From contig NZ_FOAB01000003.1 in the NCBI RefSeq assembly GCF_900109375.1, positions 581,128 to 645,127 on the forward strand: a stretch of DNA of 64,000 bases. The letters run 5' to 3'. Below are positions 24,657-34,134 of this stretch, piece by piece. The stretch comes from Aquimarina amphilecti (lineage in GTDB: Bacteria > Bacteroidota > Bacteroidia > Flavobacteriales > Flavobacteriaceae). Position numbers and translations under genes: made by a program. The first letter of the stretch is position 1, and each line of letters begins with the position of its first letter. The notes under the pieces are model-generated. The model was given only the letters and a program-made list of their open reading frames with translations. It was not told the DNA's origin and searched no databases.

Positions 24657-24995
24657 TTAAGATAGCTTGATATCCTCTTTAAAAAGCATATGTATATACT
24701 CTGCATGAATATCAGCATTGTGCTTACTCTCTAAGCAATGAAATAATAAATGAATCAATCCGTAATCTCCTAAACAATCTCTATATTCATCTTGTTCTTT
24801 ATTCTTTACCCAAAGAATGAAGCTACACAAATGCCCTATCTCACCTAATCTATCAGGTTTCTTAAGGCATTTTTTAAACTCTTCTAATTCCATCATCGCA
24901 TACTCATTATACTTTTGCTTACAAAAGTTATAATCAAATGTGTGCTTATAGGATCTAAGTCTCCTATTTTGTATTTCATACTTAATACCACTCAT
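24657..24995 (-). CDS. Hypothetical protein, 112 aa, Cys/His-containing
   Basis: No family recognised. From ATG 24995 the product is 112 residues, helical in character, rich in Lys, Glu, Tyr, Cys and His, with a repeated aromatic/charged pattern and LLFHCLESKHNADIHAEYIH near the end. A longer frame reaches 25133 but its extra 46 residues are encoded by very AT-rich, promoter-like DNA, so I prefer the shorter start. There is no signal peptide. It is transcribed leftward, 233 bp before the serine hydrolase start, and has no obvious operon partner. Confidence 0.6.
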   Translation of the reverse strand: MSGIKYEIQNRRLRSYKHTFDYNFCKQKYNEYAMMELEEFKKCLKKPDRLGEIGHLCSFILWVKNKEQDEYRDCLGDYGLIHLLFHCLESKHNADIHAEYIHMLFKEDIKLS

Positions 24996-25272
24996 AAGGT
25001 ATAGTTTAAAATTAGGTACTGATGTTATGCATATAGTATATTTTATTTTATAATAACAAAACACACTCCAAGATTGCACTTTTAAGATTCTTTTAATGAA
25101 GTTTAACGAATCTATAAATAGGAATAATTCCAAAACAAAGATACAAAATTAGGAATAATTCCTAATGGTTTTTAAAATATAATTTCATTAATTTATTTTA
25201 AATCCTAACCAAAAATTCCCTTTCATCATTAAGACAAAAGGGAATCTGAACTATTTAATTTAAAACTGTATT
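24996..25272. other. AT-rich intergenic stretch with no gene seen
   Basis: It contains only AT-rich sequence, including repeated GGAATAATTCC-like words near 25120-25160 (GGAATAATTCC occurs at 25121 and 25153). Each is a short palindrome and could be a protein-binding site upstream of the 112-aa gene. No ORF is supported. Confidence 0.35.
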
Positions 25273-25929
25273 CTACATTTTTTTAACGATAGATACAGCG
25301 ATTTCAATACCTGAAGTATTTAATACTCTTAAATGAGAAGGTAAAGCAGCTATAGTATTAGAACCAAATGATTCTGCATCCAACTCTAACTGCCTATATC
25401 TAATACCTGGTTCTAGAAAAAGTGCATTCGATAATTTCAGCCTAAGTTTGGCATCTATATGAAAGCCTATATTAGATTCATATTCAATTGGATCAGCAGA
25501 GAAATCGTTTTCGGTGATTTTTAATTTCCCAGGAATGTTATAATTACCACCAACACCAATTACTATTCCTTGTAATGTATTATCCGATAATTTAAAAAAC
25601 TTATTTATACCAAAGGTAAAAAACGTTCGACTAAAAGTGACAGAACTTTTATTAGAGCCTTCTGTTCCACTTTGTAATTGGAATGCTAAATTATACTGAT
25701 AGCCTAATGTTCCATAGCCAGATAAACCCTTAAAAAAACTATATTCAGCACCAACTTCAAATCCCATTCCCCCACCAGGACTATATGCTAGGTTTCCTCC
25801 ACTATAATCTATGGTTTCATAATTAAACCCAATACTTCCGTTTAATCTACCAATTAAACTTATTTCCTGCGCCATCCCATTATTAGCTACGGTACATAAA
25901 ACAACAAGACTGAATATGATTTTTCTCAT
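25273..25929 (-). CDS. Small outer-membrane beta-barrel protein
   Basis: A 218-residue protein with a clean signal peptide (start MRKIIFSLVVLC, cleavage near MAQE). The remainder is made of alternating beta strands rich in Gly and aromatic residues (GAEYSFFKGLSGYGTLGYQY, LEPGIRYRQLEL), typical of OmpA/OmpW-like eight-stranded porin-like proteins (PF13568 type). I use ATG 25929 because it begins the signal peptide; 13 extra codons upstream look non-coding. Function is unknown; barrels of this type in Bacteroidota are abundant and mostly uncharacterised. Confidence 0.8.
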   Translation of the reverse strand: MRKIIFSLVVLCTVANNGMAQEISLIGRLNGSIGFNYETIDYSGGNLAYSPGGGMGFEVGAEYSFFKGLSGYGTLGYQYNLAFQLQSGTEGSNKSSVTFSRTFFTFGINKFFKLSDNTLQGIVIGVGGNYNIPGKLKITENDFSADPIEYESNIGFHIDAKLRLKLSNALFLEPGIRYRQLELDAESFGSNTIAALPSHLRVLNTSGIEIAVSIVKKM

Positions 25930-26051
25930 TTTATAATATTTACTTTTATTTGTTCTTATATGTGTCAAAAAAGCACCTTATGTTACCTCTATACATATAA
26001 AAATTTCAAATCAAATATTACAACTCTCAGAACCAAAAGCCTACAATCAAA

Positions 26052-26086
26052 AAAAACCTCTTATCAAAAAATGATAAGAGGTTTTT
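26052..26086 (-). terminator. Terminator after the thioredoxin-like gene
   Basis: A perfect 15-bp stem (26052-26066 with 26072-26086) and a 5-base loop lie 23 bp beyond the thioredoxin stop on the minus strand. An A-run on the plus strand gives a T-run in the leftward transcript. It closes the DPP-IV/POT/thioredoxin cluster. Confidence 0.85.
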
Positions 26087-26108
26087 GTAAAGGATTAAAC
26101 TATTTACT

Positions 26109-26648
26109 TTAATTACTAAATGTGCTCACAAAAGATTGCTCATATTGTTGCCAAGCATCTGCATTTGTTAGTTTTTTATAATCATTAGTATGAATCATCT
26201 TTAAATAAATTTCCAGCTGTTGCGGAGTTTTATATCCCACTACTGGAGCAATTAAATTGCCTTCCTCATCAAAAAAAACGATACTAGGATATCCACTTAT
26301 TTTTAAAGCATTAGCAAAAAAATGTTGACTATTTCTACCTTTTCTATCAGGATTATGGTTAGGATTAGTATAGGTAAAATCATTATACTTTATTTCTTCA
26401 GTACCTTCCCCATTAAACTTCACAGCATAATAATTAGTATTTACATACTCAACTACATCTTTATTATGAAAAGTCTTTTTATCCAGTAATTTACACGGAC
26501 CACACCAATCGGTATACACATCCATAAAAATCTTCTTTGGCGTTTTCTTTTGCGCCTCCAATGCTTCATTCATTGACATCCAATTGATCTCTTGCGCATG
26601 GGATTGCAAAACAAGCAAAAGTCCGAATAGTAAAAGTAGGTTTTTCAT
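26109..26648 (-). CDS. Secreted thioredoxin-family protein
   Basis: A 179-residue protein with a signal peptide (cleavage after SHAQ) and a thioredoxin fold. The active site is D-W-C49-G-P-C52, with FMDVYTDWCGPCKLLDKKTF as the redox loop, and a cis-Pro segment ISGYPSIVFFDEEG. It is most similar in layout to the small periplasmic DUF255/thioredoxin proteins of Bacteroidota that reduce or isomerise disulfides. It follows the second POT gene by 99 bp on the same strand and may belong to the peptide-use cluster. Confidence 0.9.
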   Translation of the reverse strand: MKNLLLLFGLLLVLQSHAQEINWMSMNEALEAQKKTPKKIFMDVYTDWCGPCKLLDKKTFHNKDVVEYVNTNYYAVKFNGEGTEEIKYNDFTYTNPNHNPDRKGRNSQHFFANALKISGYPSIVFFDEEGNLIAPVVGYKTPQQLEIYLKMIHTNDYKKLTNADAWQQYEQSFVSTFSN

Positions 26649-26747
26649 TTGTTCAAAATTTGTATTTACATATTAGTCGAAACAAAAACTGTTCCTTATT
26701 AAAAACTTTCCTCCGTTTTGGGTAACGGGGAAAGTAATATTTTAGTA

Positions 26748-28496
26748 TTAACGAATTCCGTGCATTAACTTCTTAAGTAATGGATTTAATATCATTATTA
26801 AAGCTCCAGCAACAATAGGGACTATTGTAAATATGAGAAAAAAAGTTGATAAATTATAATTAGCTGTAACCTCATCAATCATTCCTCCCAAAGTTCCAGC
26901 AGCTTTCTGGCCGATTGCTATTGCCAAATACCAAATACCAAACATAAAAGCAATCATTCTACCAGGAACCAACTTACTTAGATAAGATAACCCAACTGGT
27001 GATAAACATAACTCTCCTAATGTATGGAAAAGATATGCCAAGATCAACCAAATCATACTAACTGAAGCTGTCTGAGCCCCTTGTGGAATTCCTGATGATC
27101 CATAAGCAAGCAATGCAAAACCAAAACCTAATAATCCAAGTCCAAAACCATATTTAAAAGCTGCACTAGGGTTATATTTACTTTCCCACCATCGAGAAAA
27201 TAAGGGTGCTAGTGCTATAATAAAGAATGAATTCAAAATTCCAAACCAAGTTGCACCCACTTCTGTGGTGTCCTTACTGAACTCATTATTTAACTTCCAA
27301 ATTACTATTCCCCAAATAATTACAAAAGAGATAGACAGTACTACATTAGACACTCCAATTTTAGAAAATGTCTTCTTAAATAATAAATATAAAACCCAGG
27401 AAATAATTATTAAAGGAACTACAGTTAAAATAGCATCTATACTTTTAAAAATCAACGCAGCAGAGCCCGATAAGTCTCTTGCTGTATAATCACGAGCAAA
27501 AATATTCAATGATCCAGCTGCTTGTTCAAATGCTGCCCAAAAGAATACAGTAAAGAAAGCAAAAATTGCCACAGCTATCATCTTGTCCCTGACTATAGTA
27601 CTGTATCTAATAATTCTAGAGATAATTAAAAACAAAAACAACAATACCCCAAAAATGATTACTATAGTTGGGCCTTCATAATTACCTAAAGTAAAATCAA
27701 ACAAATTAACACCTCCTATTTTGGACATAGGGTCATTAATCAGCCAAGTTAATCCTATAGTTGCACTTATTACAATTAAAATTTTATCTACAATAGTAAA
27801 AGGATTAAGCTTATCTCCTTTTTCTAAAATCACTTCTTTTTTTAATTCTTTATTTGGCTTTGCTCCTATCTCTCCAAATAATGGGTTTGCTAACCAGAAT
27901 TGAATCATTCCAAGAAACATAAAAATTCCAGCTAATCCAAAACCCCAAGCCCAACTAAAATTTTCTCCTAAATATCCACAAAGCATGATACCAAAAAAAG
28001 CACCTGCATTAACACCCATATAAAATATGGTATAAGCACCATCCTTCTTTGAATCATTACCTTTATACATTTCAGAAATGATAGATGTAATGTTAGGTTT
28101 AAACAAACCAGTTCCTATTACTAGTAATCCTAATCCAATATATAAAGTAGTTTCTGTCTCAAATGCCATAGAAACATGCCCAAGTGTCATTACCAAACAA
28201 CCAATAGTAACAGCCCATCTATACCCTGTAATTTTATCTGCAATATATCCTCCCAAAATAGGTGTAAGATATAATAGAGAGGCATAGGTACCGAATAAAG
28301 CTAAGGCATGCTCTCGAGGCCAATTAGCCCAACCCGGATTTTCTCCAAACAAGGGTTGAGTAAGAAATATAACTAAGAGAATTCTCATCCCATAGAACGA
28401 AAAGCGTTCCCACATTTCCGTAAAGAAAAGAACAAAAAGCCCCGATGGATGTCCTAAAACCTTATCCTTAAATAAATTTTCTATATCAGTATTCAT
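26748..28496 (-). CDS. POT-family proton-dependent peptide transporter, copy 2
   Basis: A 582-residue major-facilitator protein of the POT/PTR (NPF) family importing di- or tripeptides with protons. It has the hallmark E-x-x-E-R-F motif (FFTEMWERFSFYGMR) in helix 1, GGYIADKITGYR in the loop after helix 2, and the family's FYMGVNAGAFFG. It is about 120 residues longer than the neighbouring POT. The extra length comes from an extended middle and insert helices near residues ~230-330. It starts 16 bp after the other POT gene. The pair probably divide substrates (inference). Confidence 0.93.
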   Translation of the reverse strand: MNTDIENLFKDKVLGHPSGLFVLFFTEMWERFSFYGMRILLVIFLTQPLFGENPGWANWPREHALALFGTYASLLYLTPILGGYIADKITGYRWAVTIGCLVMTLGHVSMAFETETTLYIGLGLLVIGTGLFKPNITSIISEMYKGNDSKKDGAYTIFYMGVNAGAFFGIMLCGYLGENFSWAWGFGLAGIFMFLGMIQFWLANPLFGEIGAKPNKELKKEVILEKGDKLNPFTIVDKILIVISATIGLTWLINDPMSKIGGVNLFDFTLGNYEGPTIVIIFGVLLFLFLIISRIIRYSTIVRDKMIAVAIFAFFTVFFWAAFEQAAGSLNIFARDYTARDLSGSAALIFKSIDAILTVVPLIIISWVLYLLFKKTFSKIGVSNVVLSISFVIIWGIVIWKLNNEFSKDTTEVGATWFGILNSFFIIALAPLFSRWWESKYNPSAAFKYGFGLGLLGFGFALLAYGSSGIPQGAQTASVSMIWLILAYLFHTLGELCLSPVGLSYLSKLVPGRMIAFMFGIWYLAIAIGQKAAGTLGGMIDEVTANYNLSTFFLIFTIVPIVAGALIMILNPLLKKLMHGIR

Positions 28497-28512
28497 ATTT
28501 TTAGATAAAATT

Positions 28513-29901
28513 TTAATTATCTGCTAACTCATAACCTTCAGCTTCTTCATGAATTGTACCTTCTTTATCCTCAACACCATGAGTCAATACTTCTAATTTT
28601 TTTCTAAATAACATTACTAAAAGTCCAAACACCACACAAAAAACTGCTATACCAGTAAATATTGTAAATTCTCCTAAACTTTCCGCAGATTCCCCTAACA
28701 ACCCTGCTAATTTATTACCAAAACCAGTCATTGCAAAGTAAACCCCCATCATTAATGCTCCATACTTAACAGGAGCCAATTTTGTTATAAACGATAAAGC
28801 TACAGGAGATATACAAAGCTCTCCAATTGTATGAAACAAATATGCCAACACTAACCAGTACATAGCAGAAGAACCATTAGATTCAAACTCCATAGAAGCC
28901 GCCGTCATAAAGAAGAAACCCGTTCCCATAATAATTAGTCCTATGATCATTTTGAACAAAGAACTAGATACTTTCCCTTTTAATTTTCTATTTGCCCAAT
29001 ACCAGGCAACCAATGTACCTAGAAAGATAATAAACATTGCATTTAAAGACTGAAACCATGATGCAGGAACTTCATATCCCATAAACATTCTATCTGTCTT
29101 ACCACTTGCATAAAGATTCATTAATCCACCAGCTTGTTCAAAAGCTCCCCAAAAAACGATAACTAATAAAAAAGAAATAAGAAGTACAACAATTCTGTCT
29201 TTTTCTATGCTCGTAAGTGGTTTTTTCATAGCTTCTTTATCCTTCGCATCTTCAGAAGTTCCTAAAAAATTACCAACACTTTTAAGATACTTTTGACCAA
29301 GCAAATATTGTAAAAGTCCCAAAGCCATTCCAATACCAGCTAGTCCAAATCCATAATGCCATCCATGTACTTCCCCAACATATCCAACAATGATACTGGA
29401 TAAAAATGCTCCTAGGTTAATTCCAATATAAAAAATCGTAAAACCTTTATCTCTTCTTATATCTCCTTGCTTATAAAGACCTCCTACCATTGTAGAAATA
29501 TTTGGCTTTAACATTCCAACTCCAGCTACAATTAAACCTAACCCAGAATACCAAGCCCACATTTCTTCTATTGCCAAAATACTATGTCCAGCAACTAACA
29601 AAATTCCACCAATTAAAACAGATTTTTTTTGACCTAAAAACTTATCAGCAATCCATCCTCCTGGAATTGAAGCTACGTATACTGCCATTGTATACCATCC
29701 ATATAGCGCTAGTGCTTCTCCAGATGACCACCCTAACCCTGCATTTTCATCAATTGTTTTAGCTGTAAGATATAATACGAAGATTGCTCTCATTCCATAA
29801 TAAGAGAAACGCTCCCACATTTCTGTAAAAAATAAAATATATAATCCTACCGGATGCCCAAAAAGCTCTTTTTGATGAGCTGCTTTTACTGTATTTGTCA
29901 T
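28513..29901 (-). CDS. POT-family proton-dependent peptide transporter, copy 1
   Basis: A 462-residue POT transporter with EMWERFSYYGMRAIFVLYL in helix 1, GGWIADKFLGQKK in the following loop and FYIGINLGAFLSS further on. About 12-14 membrane helices are visible. It lies 33 bp after the dipeptidyl peptidase gene and 16 bp before the second POT gene, so the three are almost certainly one operon. Dipeptides released by the peptidase would be imported by these two carriers, which is a natural pairing. Confidence 0.94.
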   Translation of the reverse strand: MTNTVKAAHQKELFGHPVGLYILFFTEMWERFSYYGMRAIFVLYLTAKTIDENAGLGWSSGEALALYGWYTMAVYVASIPGGWIADKFLGQKKSVLIGGILLVAGHSILAIEEMWAWYSGLGLIVAGVGMLKPNISTMVGGLYKQGDIRRDKGFTIFYIGINLGAFLSSIIVGYVGEVHGWHYGFGLAGIGMALGLLQYLLGQKYLKSVGNFLGTSEDAKDKEAMKKPLTSIEKDRIVVLLISFLLVIVFWGAFEQAGGLMNLYASGKTDRMFMGYEVPASWFQSLNAMFIIFLGTLVAWYWANRKLKGKVSSSLFKMIIGLIIMGTGFFFMTAASMEFESNGSSAMYWLVLAYLFHTIGELCISPVALSFITKLAPVKYGALMMGVYFAMTGFGNKLAGLLGESAESLGEFTIFTGIAVFCVVFGLLVMLFRKKLEVLTHGVEDKEGTIHEEAEGYELADN

Positions 29902-29934
29902 TATGTTAGTTTAATTAAATGAGTTGTTTAATGA

Positions 29935-32106
29935 TTATAAGTTCGCTTTAATAAAATTGGTCATTTTATTATATAGATGTAATCTAGTATTACCTCCATA
30001 AATTCCATGATTCTTATCTGGATAAATAGCCCAATCAAAATCCTTGTTTTTCTGCACTAACGCTTCAATCAAACGCATCGTATTCTGCACATGTACATTA
30101 TCATCTGCACTACCGTGTACTAGTAAAAATTTACCTTTTAATCCATCTACAAAATTGATAGGAGAATTATCATCATATCCCTTTGCATTCTCCTGTGGAG
30201 TCATCAAATATCGTTCCGTATAGATCGTATCATAAAATCTCCAACTAGTAACAGGAGCTACTGCAATACCCATCTTAAAAGTATCTGGTGCTTTAAACAA
30301 ACAGTTACTAGACATAAAACCTCCATAACTCCATCCCCAAATACCAATTCTAGAAGCATCGATATAATCTAAAGCTCCTAGTTGTTTTGCCGCAGCTACC
30401 TGATCTTGAACTTCTAAATTCCCTAAATCATTTTGAGTAACTTTTTTAAACTTAGCTCCTTTAAAACCTGTACCTCTTCCATCTACACAAACAACAATGT
30501 ATCCTTGTTGTGCTAACATCATATACCAATAGTCATTACTCCTATTCCAAGAATTACTCACTGATTGTGACCCAGGTCCAGAATACTGAAACATAAATAA
30601 TGGATATTTCTTAGCAGGATCAAAATCCTTAGGTTTAATCATCCACATATTTAGCGTTTCTCCATTAATATCAATGGTAGAAAACTCCTTTGGTCTTACG
30701 TCATATTGAGATAATTTATCTTGTAACTCTTTATTATTCTTGATTTCTCTTATAACTTCTCCAGTCGATCCGCTATTTAAAGTAAACTCGTAGGGCGTAG
30801 CTGCATTAGAAAAGTAATTGATATATTGACTAAAATCCGCACTGAAATCTGCATCATTGGTTCCTTCTTTCTTACTTAATCTCTTCTTATTCTTTCCATC
30901 TAAACCTACAGCGTAAATATCTCTATTAACACTTTTATTCTCTACACTTTGATAGAAGATAGTTTTTGTTTTAGCATCATATCCATAATAATTAGTTACT
31001 TCCCACAAACCTGTAGTTATTTGATTGATTAACTCTCCAGTTTCTTTGTAATGATATATGTGGTTAAACCCATCTTTTTCACTAGTCCAAATAAAACTAT
31101 TATCTTCTAAAAAAGTAAGATTATCAGTAATATCAATATAAGCTTCATCCTTCTCATTAAGCACAATTTTTGGAGCTTTCGTCTTTGCATCTACAAAAAT
31201 TAAATCCAGATTATTTTGATGTCTGTTTAATACCTGCACACTCAAAATATCTGGATTTGATGACCATTTGATTCTAGGAATATAAAAATCTTTATATTCT
31301 CCTAGTTTTATCTCATCTAAAGACATGCTTGTCAAATCTGCTATGTGTAATGAAACTTTCGCATTCTTTTCTCCGGCTTTAGGATATTTAAACACATCCT
31401 GTTTTTGATATAATTCTGCACCATATACATCCATGGAAAATTCAGGAACTTCTTTTTCATCAAATCTTATAAATGCCACTTTATTACTATCAGAACTCCA
31501 ATCAAAAGCTCTTACAAAGGCAAATTCTTCTTCATAAACCCAATCAGTAATACCATTAATAATCTCATTCTTTTTTCCGTCATCTGTTAACTGAATCTCT
31601 TCTCCAGTTACAAAATTCAAAACATATATATTGTTATCCAGTACATACGCTATTTTGTTTCCATCTGGTGATAAAGCTGGTGACTGTATTTTTTTATCAC
31701 TAATCTTAAAACTGCTATTGGAAGCAACATCAAACAAATGATAAATCCCTCTTGAAGATCGACGAAAAATCTGTTCTAATTCACTAGCAAGTAGCACTCT
31801 CTTCTCATCTTTACTAAATTCATAACCTTGAAAATACTTCAGGTCATCTATAAAAGAAGACTTAATTAATGTTTTTGCCTTTTCTCCAGTAGCATAATCA
31901 TATATCTCTATAGAAGTTTCACCAGATGTATTATCTCGTTCTAAAACTGAATACTGTGTCCCATTATTCATAGAATGTAAAGATTGCAATCTTTCTGTTC
32001 TAAACGCTCCTCCCCATATCTCTTCTAAGGTAAATGCTTTGTCCTGAGCTATAGTAACAAAACTTATAAAAAATGCTATTCCAAAAAACAATCGGGTAAT
32101 CTTCAT
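29935..32106 (-). CDS. Dipeptidyl peptidase IV-like S9B serine peptidase
   Basis: A 723-residue secreted peptidase with a signal peptide (end FVTIAQ). It has an eight-bladed beta-propeller (DPPIV_N, ~40-480) and an alpha/beta-hydrolase catalytic domain (~510-723). The catalytic triad is visible: Ser in GWSYGGFMS, Asp in SADDNVH, and His in KNHGIYGG. The propeller Glu pair appears in VYEEEFAF. Such enzymes release X-Pro or other dipeptides from N-termini in the periplasm. It heads the operon with two POT importers. Confidence 0.95.
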   Translation of the reverse strand: MKITRLFFGIAFFISFVTIAQDKAFTLEEIWGGAFRTERLQSLHSMNNGTQYSVLERDNTSGETSIEIYDYATGEKAKTLIKSSFIDDLKYFQGYEFSKDEKRVLLASELEQIFRRSSRGIYHLFDVASNSSFKISDKKIQSPALSPDGNKIAYVLDNNIYVLNFVTGEEIQLTDDGKKNEIINGITDWVYEEEFAFVRAFDWSSDSNKVAFIRFDEKEVPEFSMDVYGAELYQKQDVFKYPKAGEKNAKVSLHIADLTSMSLDEIKLGEYKDFYIPRIKWSSNPDILSVQVLNRHQNNLDLIFVDAKTKAPKIVLNEKDEAYIDITDNLTFLEDNSFIWTSEKDGFNHIYHYKETGELINQITTGLWEVTNYYGYDAKTKTIFYQSVENKSVNRDIYAVGLDGKNKKRLSKKEGTNDADFSADFSQYINYFSNAATPYEFTLNSGSTGEVIREIKNNKELQDKLSQYDVRPKEFSTIDINGETLNMWMIKPKDFDPAKKYPLFMFQYSGPGSQSVSNSWNRSNDYWYMMLAQQGYIVVCVDGRGTGFKGAKFKKVTQNDLGNLEVQDQVAAAKQLGALDYIDASRIGIWGWSYGGFMSSNCLFKAPDTFKMGIAVAPVTSWRFYDTIYTERYLMTPQENAKGYDDNSPINFVDGLKGKFLLVHGSADDNVHVQNTMRLIEALVQKNKDFDWAIYPDKNHGIYGGNTRLHLYNKMTNFIKANL

Positions 32107-32306
32107 ATCTTAAATTCAATAAAAAAATGTTAGCGCCAAGAATACTAAAAAATCCGTGAAAAATACAACAATTGACGTTAAATACCATAAAATGGAATAC
32201 GAGAAACCAATATTTATTACCATATCATTAATAAAATCATATGAATTGACAGAATAACATACTTCTAAAATAGTACGAAATGATATTTATGAATTCATAA
32301 AAATCG

Positions 32307-32334
32307 TTTGAAACAAAACAGAATAGTATCTTTG
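32307..32334 (+). promoter_or_regulatory. Predicted promoter of the HMG-CoA reductase gene
   Basis: TTTG (32307-32310) and TATCTTTG (32327-32334) are separated by 16 bp; the -7 box matches TAnnTTTG exactly. The spacing is slightly shorter than usual. The ATG at 32358 lies 23 bp further. Confidence 0.5.
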
Positions 32335-32357
32335 AGCCCTTATAGTAAAAAAACAAT

Positions 32358-33674
32358 ATGGCTCCAGTAGTTTCTGGCTTCTCTAAGCTTTCTAAAGACG
32401 AAAAAATAAATTGGTTAGTTAAACATCATTTTAACAATGACAAAAACACGATCGATATTATTAAAACTTATTGGAATTCTGATGAAAAACTTCAGCAATT
32501 ACACGATGAGTTTACTGAAAATACCATATCCAATTATTATTTACCTTTTTCCGTAGCACCAAATTTTTTAATTAACAACAAACGTTTTACCATCCCAATG
32601 GCTATAGAAGAAAGTTCTGTAGTTGCTGCCGCAAGTAAAGCGGCTAAATTTTGGCAAAGCAGAGGCGGTTTTAACGCCCAAGTATTGTCTACCACAAAAG
32701 TCGGACAGGTACATTTTACATTTTCTGGAGATATTGAAAAGTTAAATATATTCTTTAAAAACATAAAGTCTGATCTTATTTCCTCAGCTTCTCATATCAC
32801 TAAAAATATGGAAAAGCGAGGTGGTGGAATCATTGATATTGAACTTAGGGATAAATCATTAGAAATCGAAAACTACTATCAACTTCATTGTACTTTTAGT
32901 ACTGTTGATGCTATGGGAGCCAATTTCATAAACTCTTGTTTGGAACAGTTTGCTGATTTTTTGACCAAGGCGGCTGCCGCATACATCAAATTTTCTGAAT
33001 CTGAAAAAACTATAGAAATTATTATGAGTATTCTTTCTAACTACGTTCCTGAATGCTTAGTTAGAGCTTCTGTTTCTTGTGCTATTGATGATCTACCAAG
33101 CAAAGACAACCTAACTCCTTTGCAGTACGCACAAAAATTTGTAAGAGCTGTACAAATAGCAGAAATAGAACCCTACCGAGCTGTAACACACAACAAAGGA
33201 ATTATGAATGGTATTGATGCCGTTGTATTAGCTACAGGAAATGACTTTAGGGCTATTGAAGCTGGAGCGCACGCTTATGCTTCAAAAGATGGTAAATACA
33301 CCAGCCTAACTGAAGCGAAAATTGAAAATAATATATTTCATTTTTCGATACAATTACCATTAGCTCTTGGAACAGTTGGAGGTTTAACTACACTACACCC
33401 TTTAGTAAAATTGGCTTTAAATTTACTAGGAAGCCCGGATGCAAAAAAGCTTATGGAAATTACAGCGGTTGCTGGACTTGCTCAAAATTTTGCTGCGATT
33501 AATTCTCTTATTACCACAGGAATTCAGCAAGGGCATATGAAAATGCATTTAATGAACATTCTTAATCAGTTTCAAGCTACTAATGAAGAAAAACAAAAGT
33601 TAGTTGAACACTTTAAGACTAATACAGTAACGCATAGTGAAGTGGTACTACAAATCGAAAAACTGAGAAATTAA
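32358..33674 (+). CDS. mvaA: Hydroxymethylglutaryl-CoA reductase, class II type
   Basis: HMG-CoA reductase makes mevalonate from HMG-CoA, the committing step of mevalonate-pathway isoprenoid synthesis. The 438-residue protein is soluble. It has PMAIEESSVVAAASKAAKFW (catalytic Glu), HNKGIMNGIDAVVLATGND (catalytic Lys and Asp region), and the C-terminal catalytic His in IQQGHMKMHLMN. The length and lack of membrane anchor mark class II. A GYDIA-type GHMP kinase lies about 1.2 kb downstream on the same strand, and a polyprenyl synthase at 46711, consistent with a biosynthetic role here. A predicted promoter precedes the gene. Confidence 0.95.
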   Translation: MAPVVSGFSKLSKDEKINWLVKHHFNNDKNTIDIIKTYWNSDEKLQQLHDEFTENTISNYYLPFSVAPNFLINNKRFTIPMAIEESSVVAAASKAAKFWQSRGGFNAQVLSTTKVGQVHFTFSGDIEKLNIFFKNIKSDLISSASHITKNMEKRGGGIIDIELRDKSLEIENYYQLHCTFSTVDAMGANFINSCLEQFADFLTKAAAAYIKFSESEKTIEIIMSILSNYVPECLVRASVSCAIDDLPSKDNLTPLQYAQKFVRAVQIAEIEPYRAVTHNKGIMNGIDAVVLATGNDFRAIEAGAHAYASKDGKYTSLTEAKIENNIFHFSIQLPLALGTVGGLTTLHPLVKLALNLLGSPDAKKLMEITAVAGLAQNFAAINSLITTGIQQGHMKMHLMNILNQFQATNEEKQKLVEHFKTNTVTHSEVVLQIEKLRN

Positions 33675-33752
33675 GCCTCTTATTAATTTTCTTATTTTAT
33701 AATAGTCTGTCATACTAAGACAATTTAACCGTTTATTATTAAAACTTGTTAT

Positions 33753-33760
33753 TAGGTTTG
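33753..33760 (+). promoter_or_regulatory. Possible -7 box for the small membrane protein / ABC ATPase pair
   Basis: TAGGTTTG matches TAnnTTTG exactly, 53 bp before the ATG at 33814. The -33 region (TTTA near 33732) is only a partial match. Confidence 0.35.
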
Positions 33761-33813
33761 GTATTACCAATAAATACCTTCCAATAGTTAAATAACACTT
33801 TTCAATTTTAGTT

Positions 33814-34134
33814 ATGTCGACAAAATTATATCTACTTTTTCTATTCTACAAAAAACATTTTTATATACTCACCTTTATTACACTGTTACTTTTATTTAGA
33901 GAAAAAAGCACTAATCTATCTTTTATAATTCTAATAAAACTGATTTATTTCTTAGGGCTAAAAGCTTGGCATAAGTTAGCTACTTATACTAATATGGAGG
34001 TCTCCTTTACAGATCGATTCCTGTTTTATGAAAACTTAGGGCTGCATAACAGGCATCTTTTTTTATTTGGATTCTTATGCGATTGTATAACTTCTGTCAT
34101 CACATTTTATACATTTCAATACGTTATAAGATGA
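33814..34134 (+). CDS. Small three-helix membrane protein paired with an ABC ATPase
   Basis: A 106-residue hydrophobic protein with about three membrane helices (residues ~12-28, ~33-50, ~80-103) and basic N-terminal residues. No known family. Its stop codon overlaps the next ATG (ATGA), so it is translationally coupled to a lone ABC ATPase. That makes it a candidate membrane partner of the ATPase, although it is far shorter than typical permeases. Many copies would be needed, or another permease elsewhere. Its place between two mevalonate-pathway genes is unexplained. Confidence 0.7.
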   Translation: MSTKLYLLFLFYKKHFYILTFITLLLLFREKSTNLSFIILIKLIYFLGLKAWHKLATYTNMEVSFTDRFLFYENLGLHNRHLFLFGFLCDCITSVITFYTFQYVIR

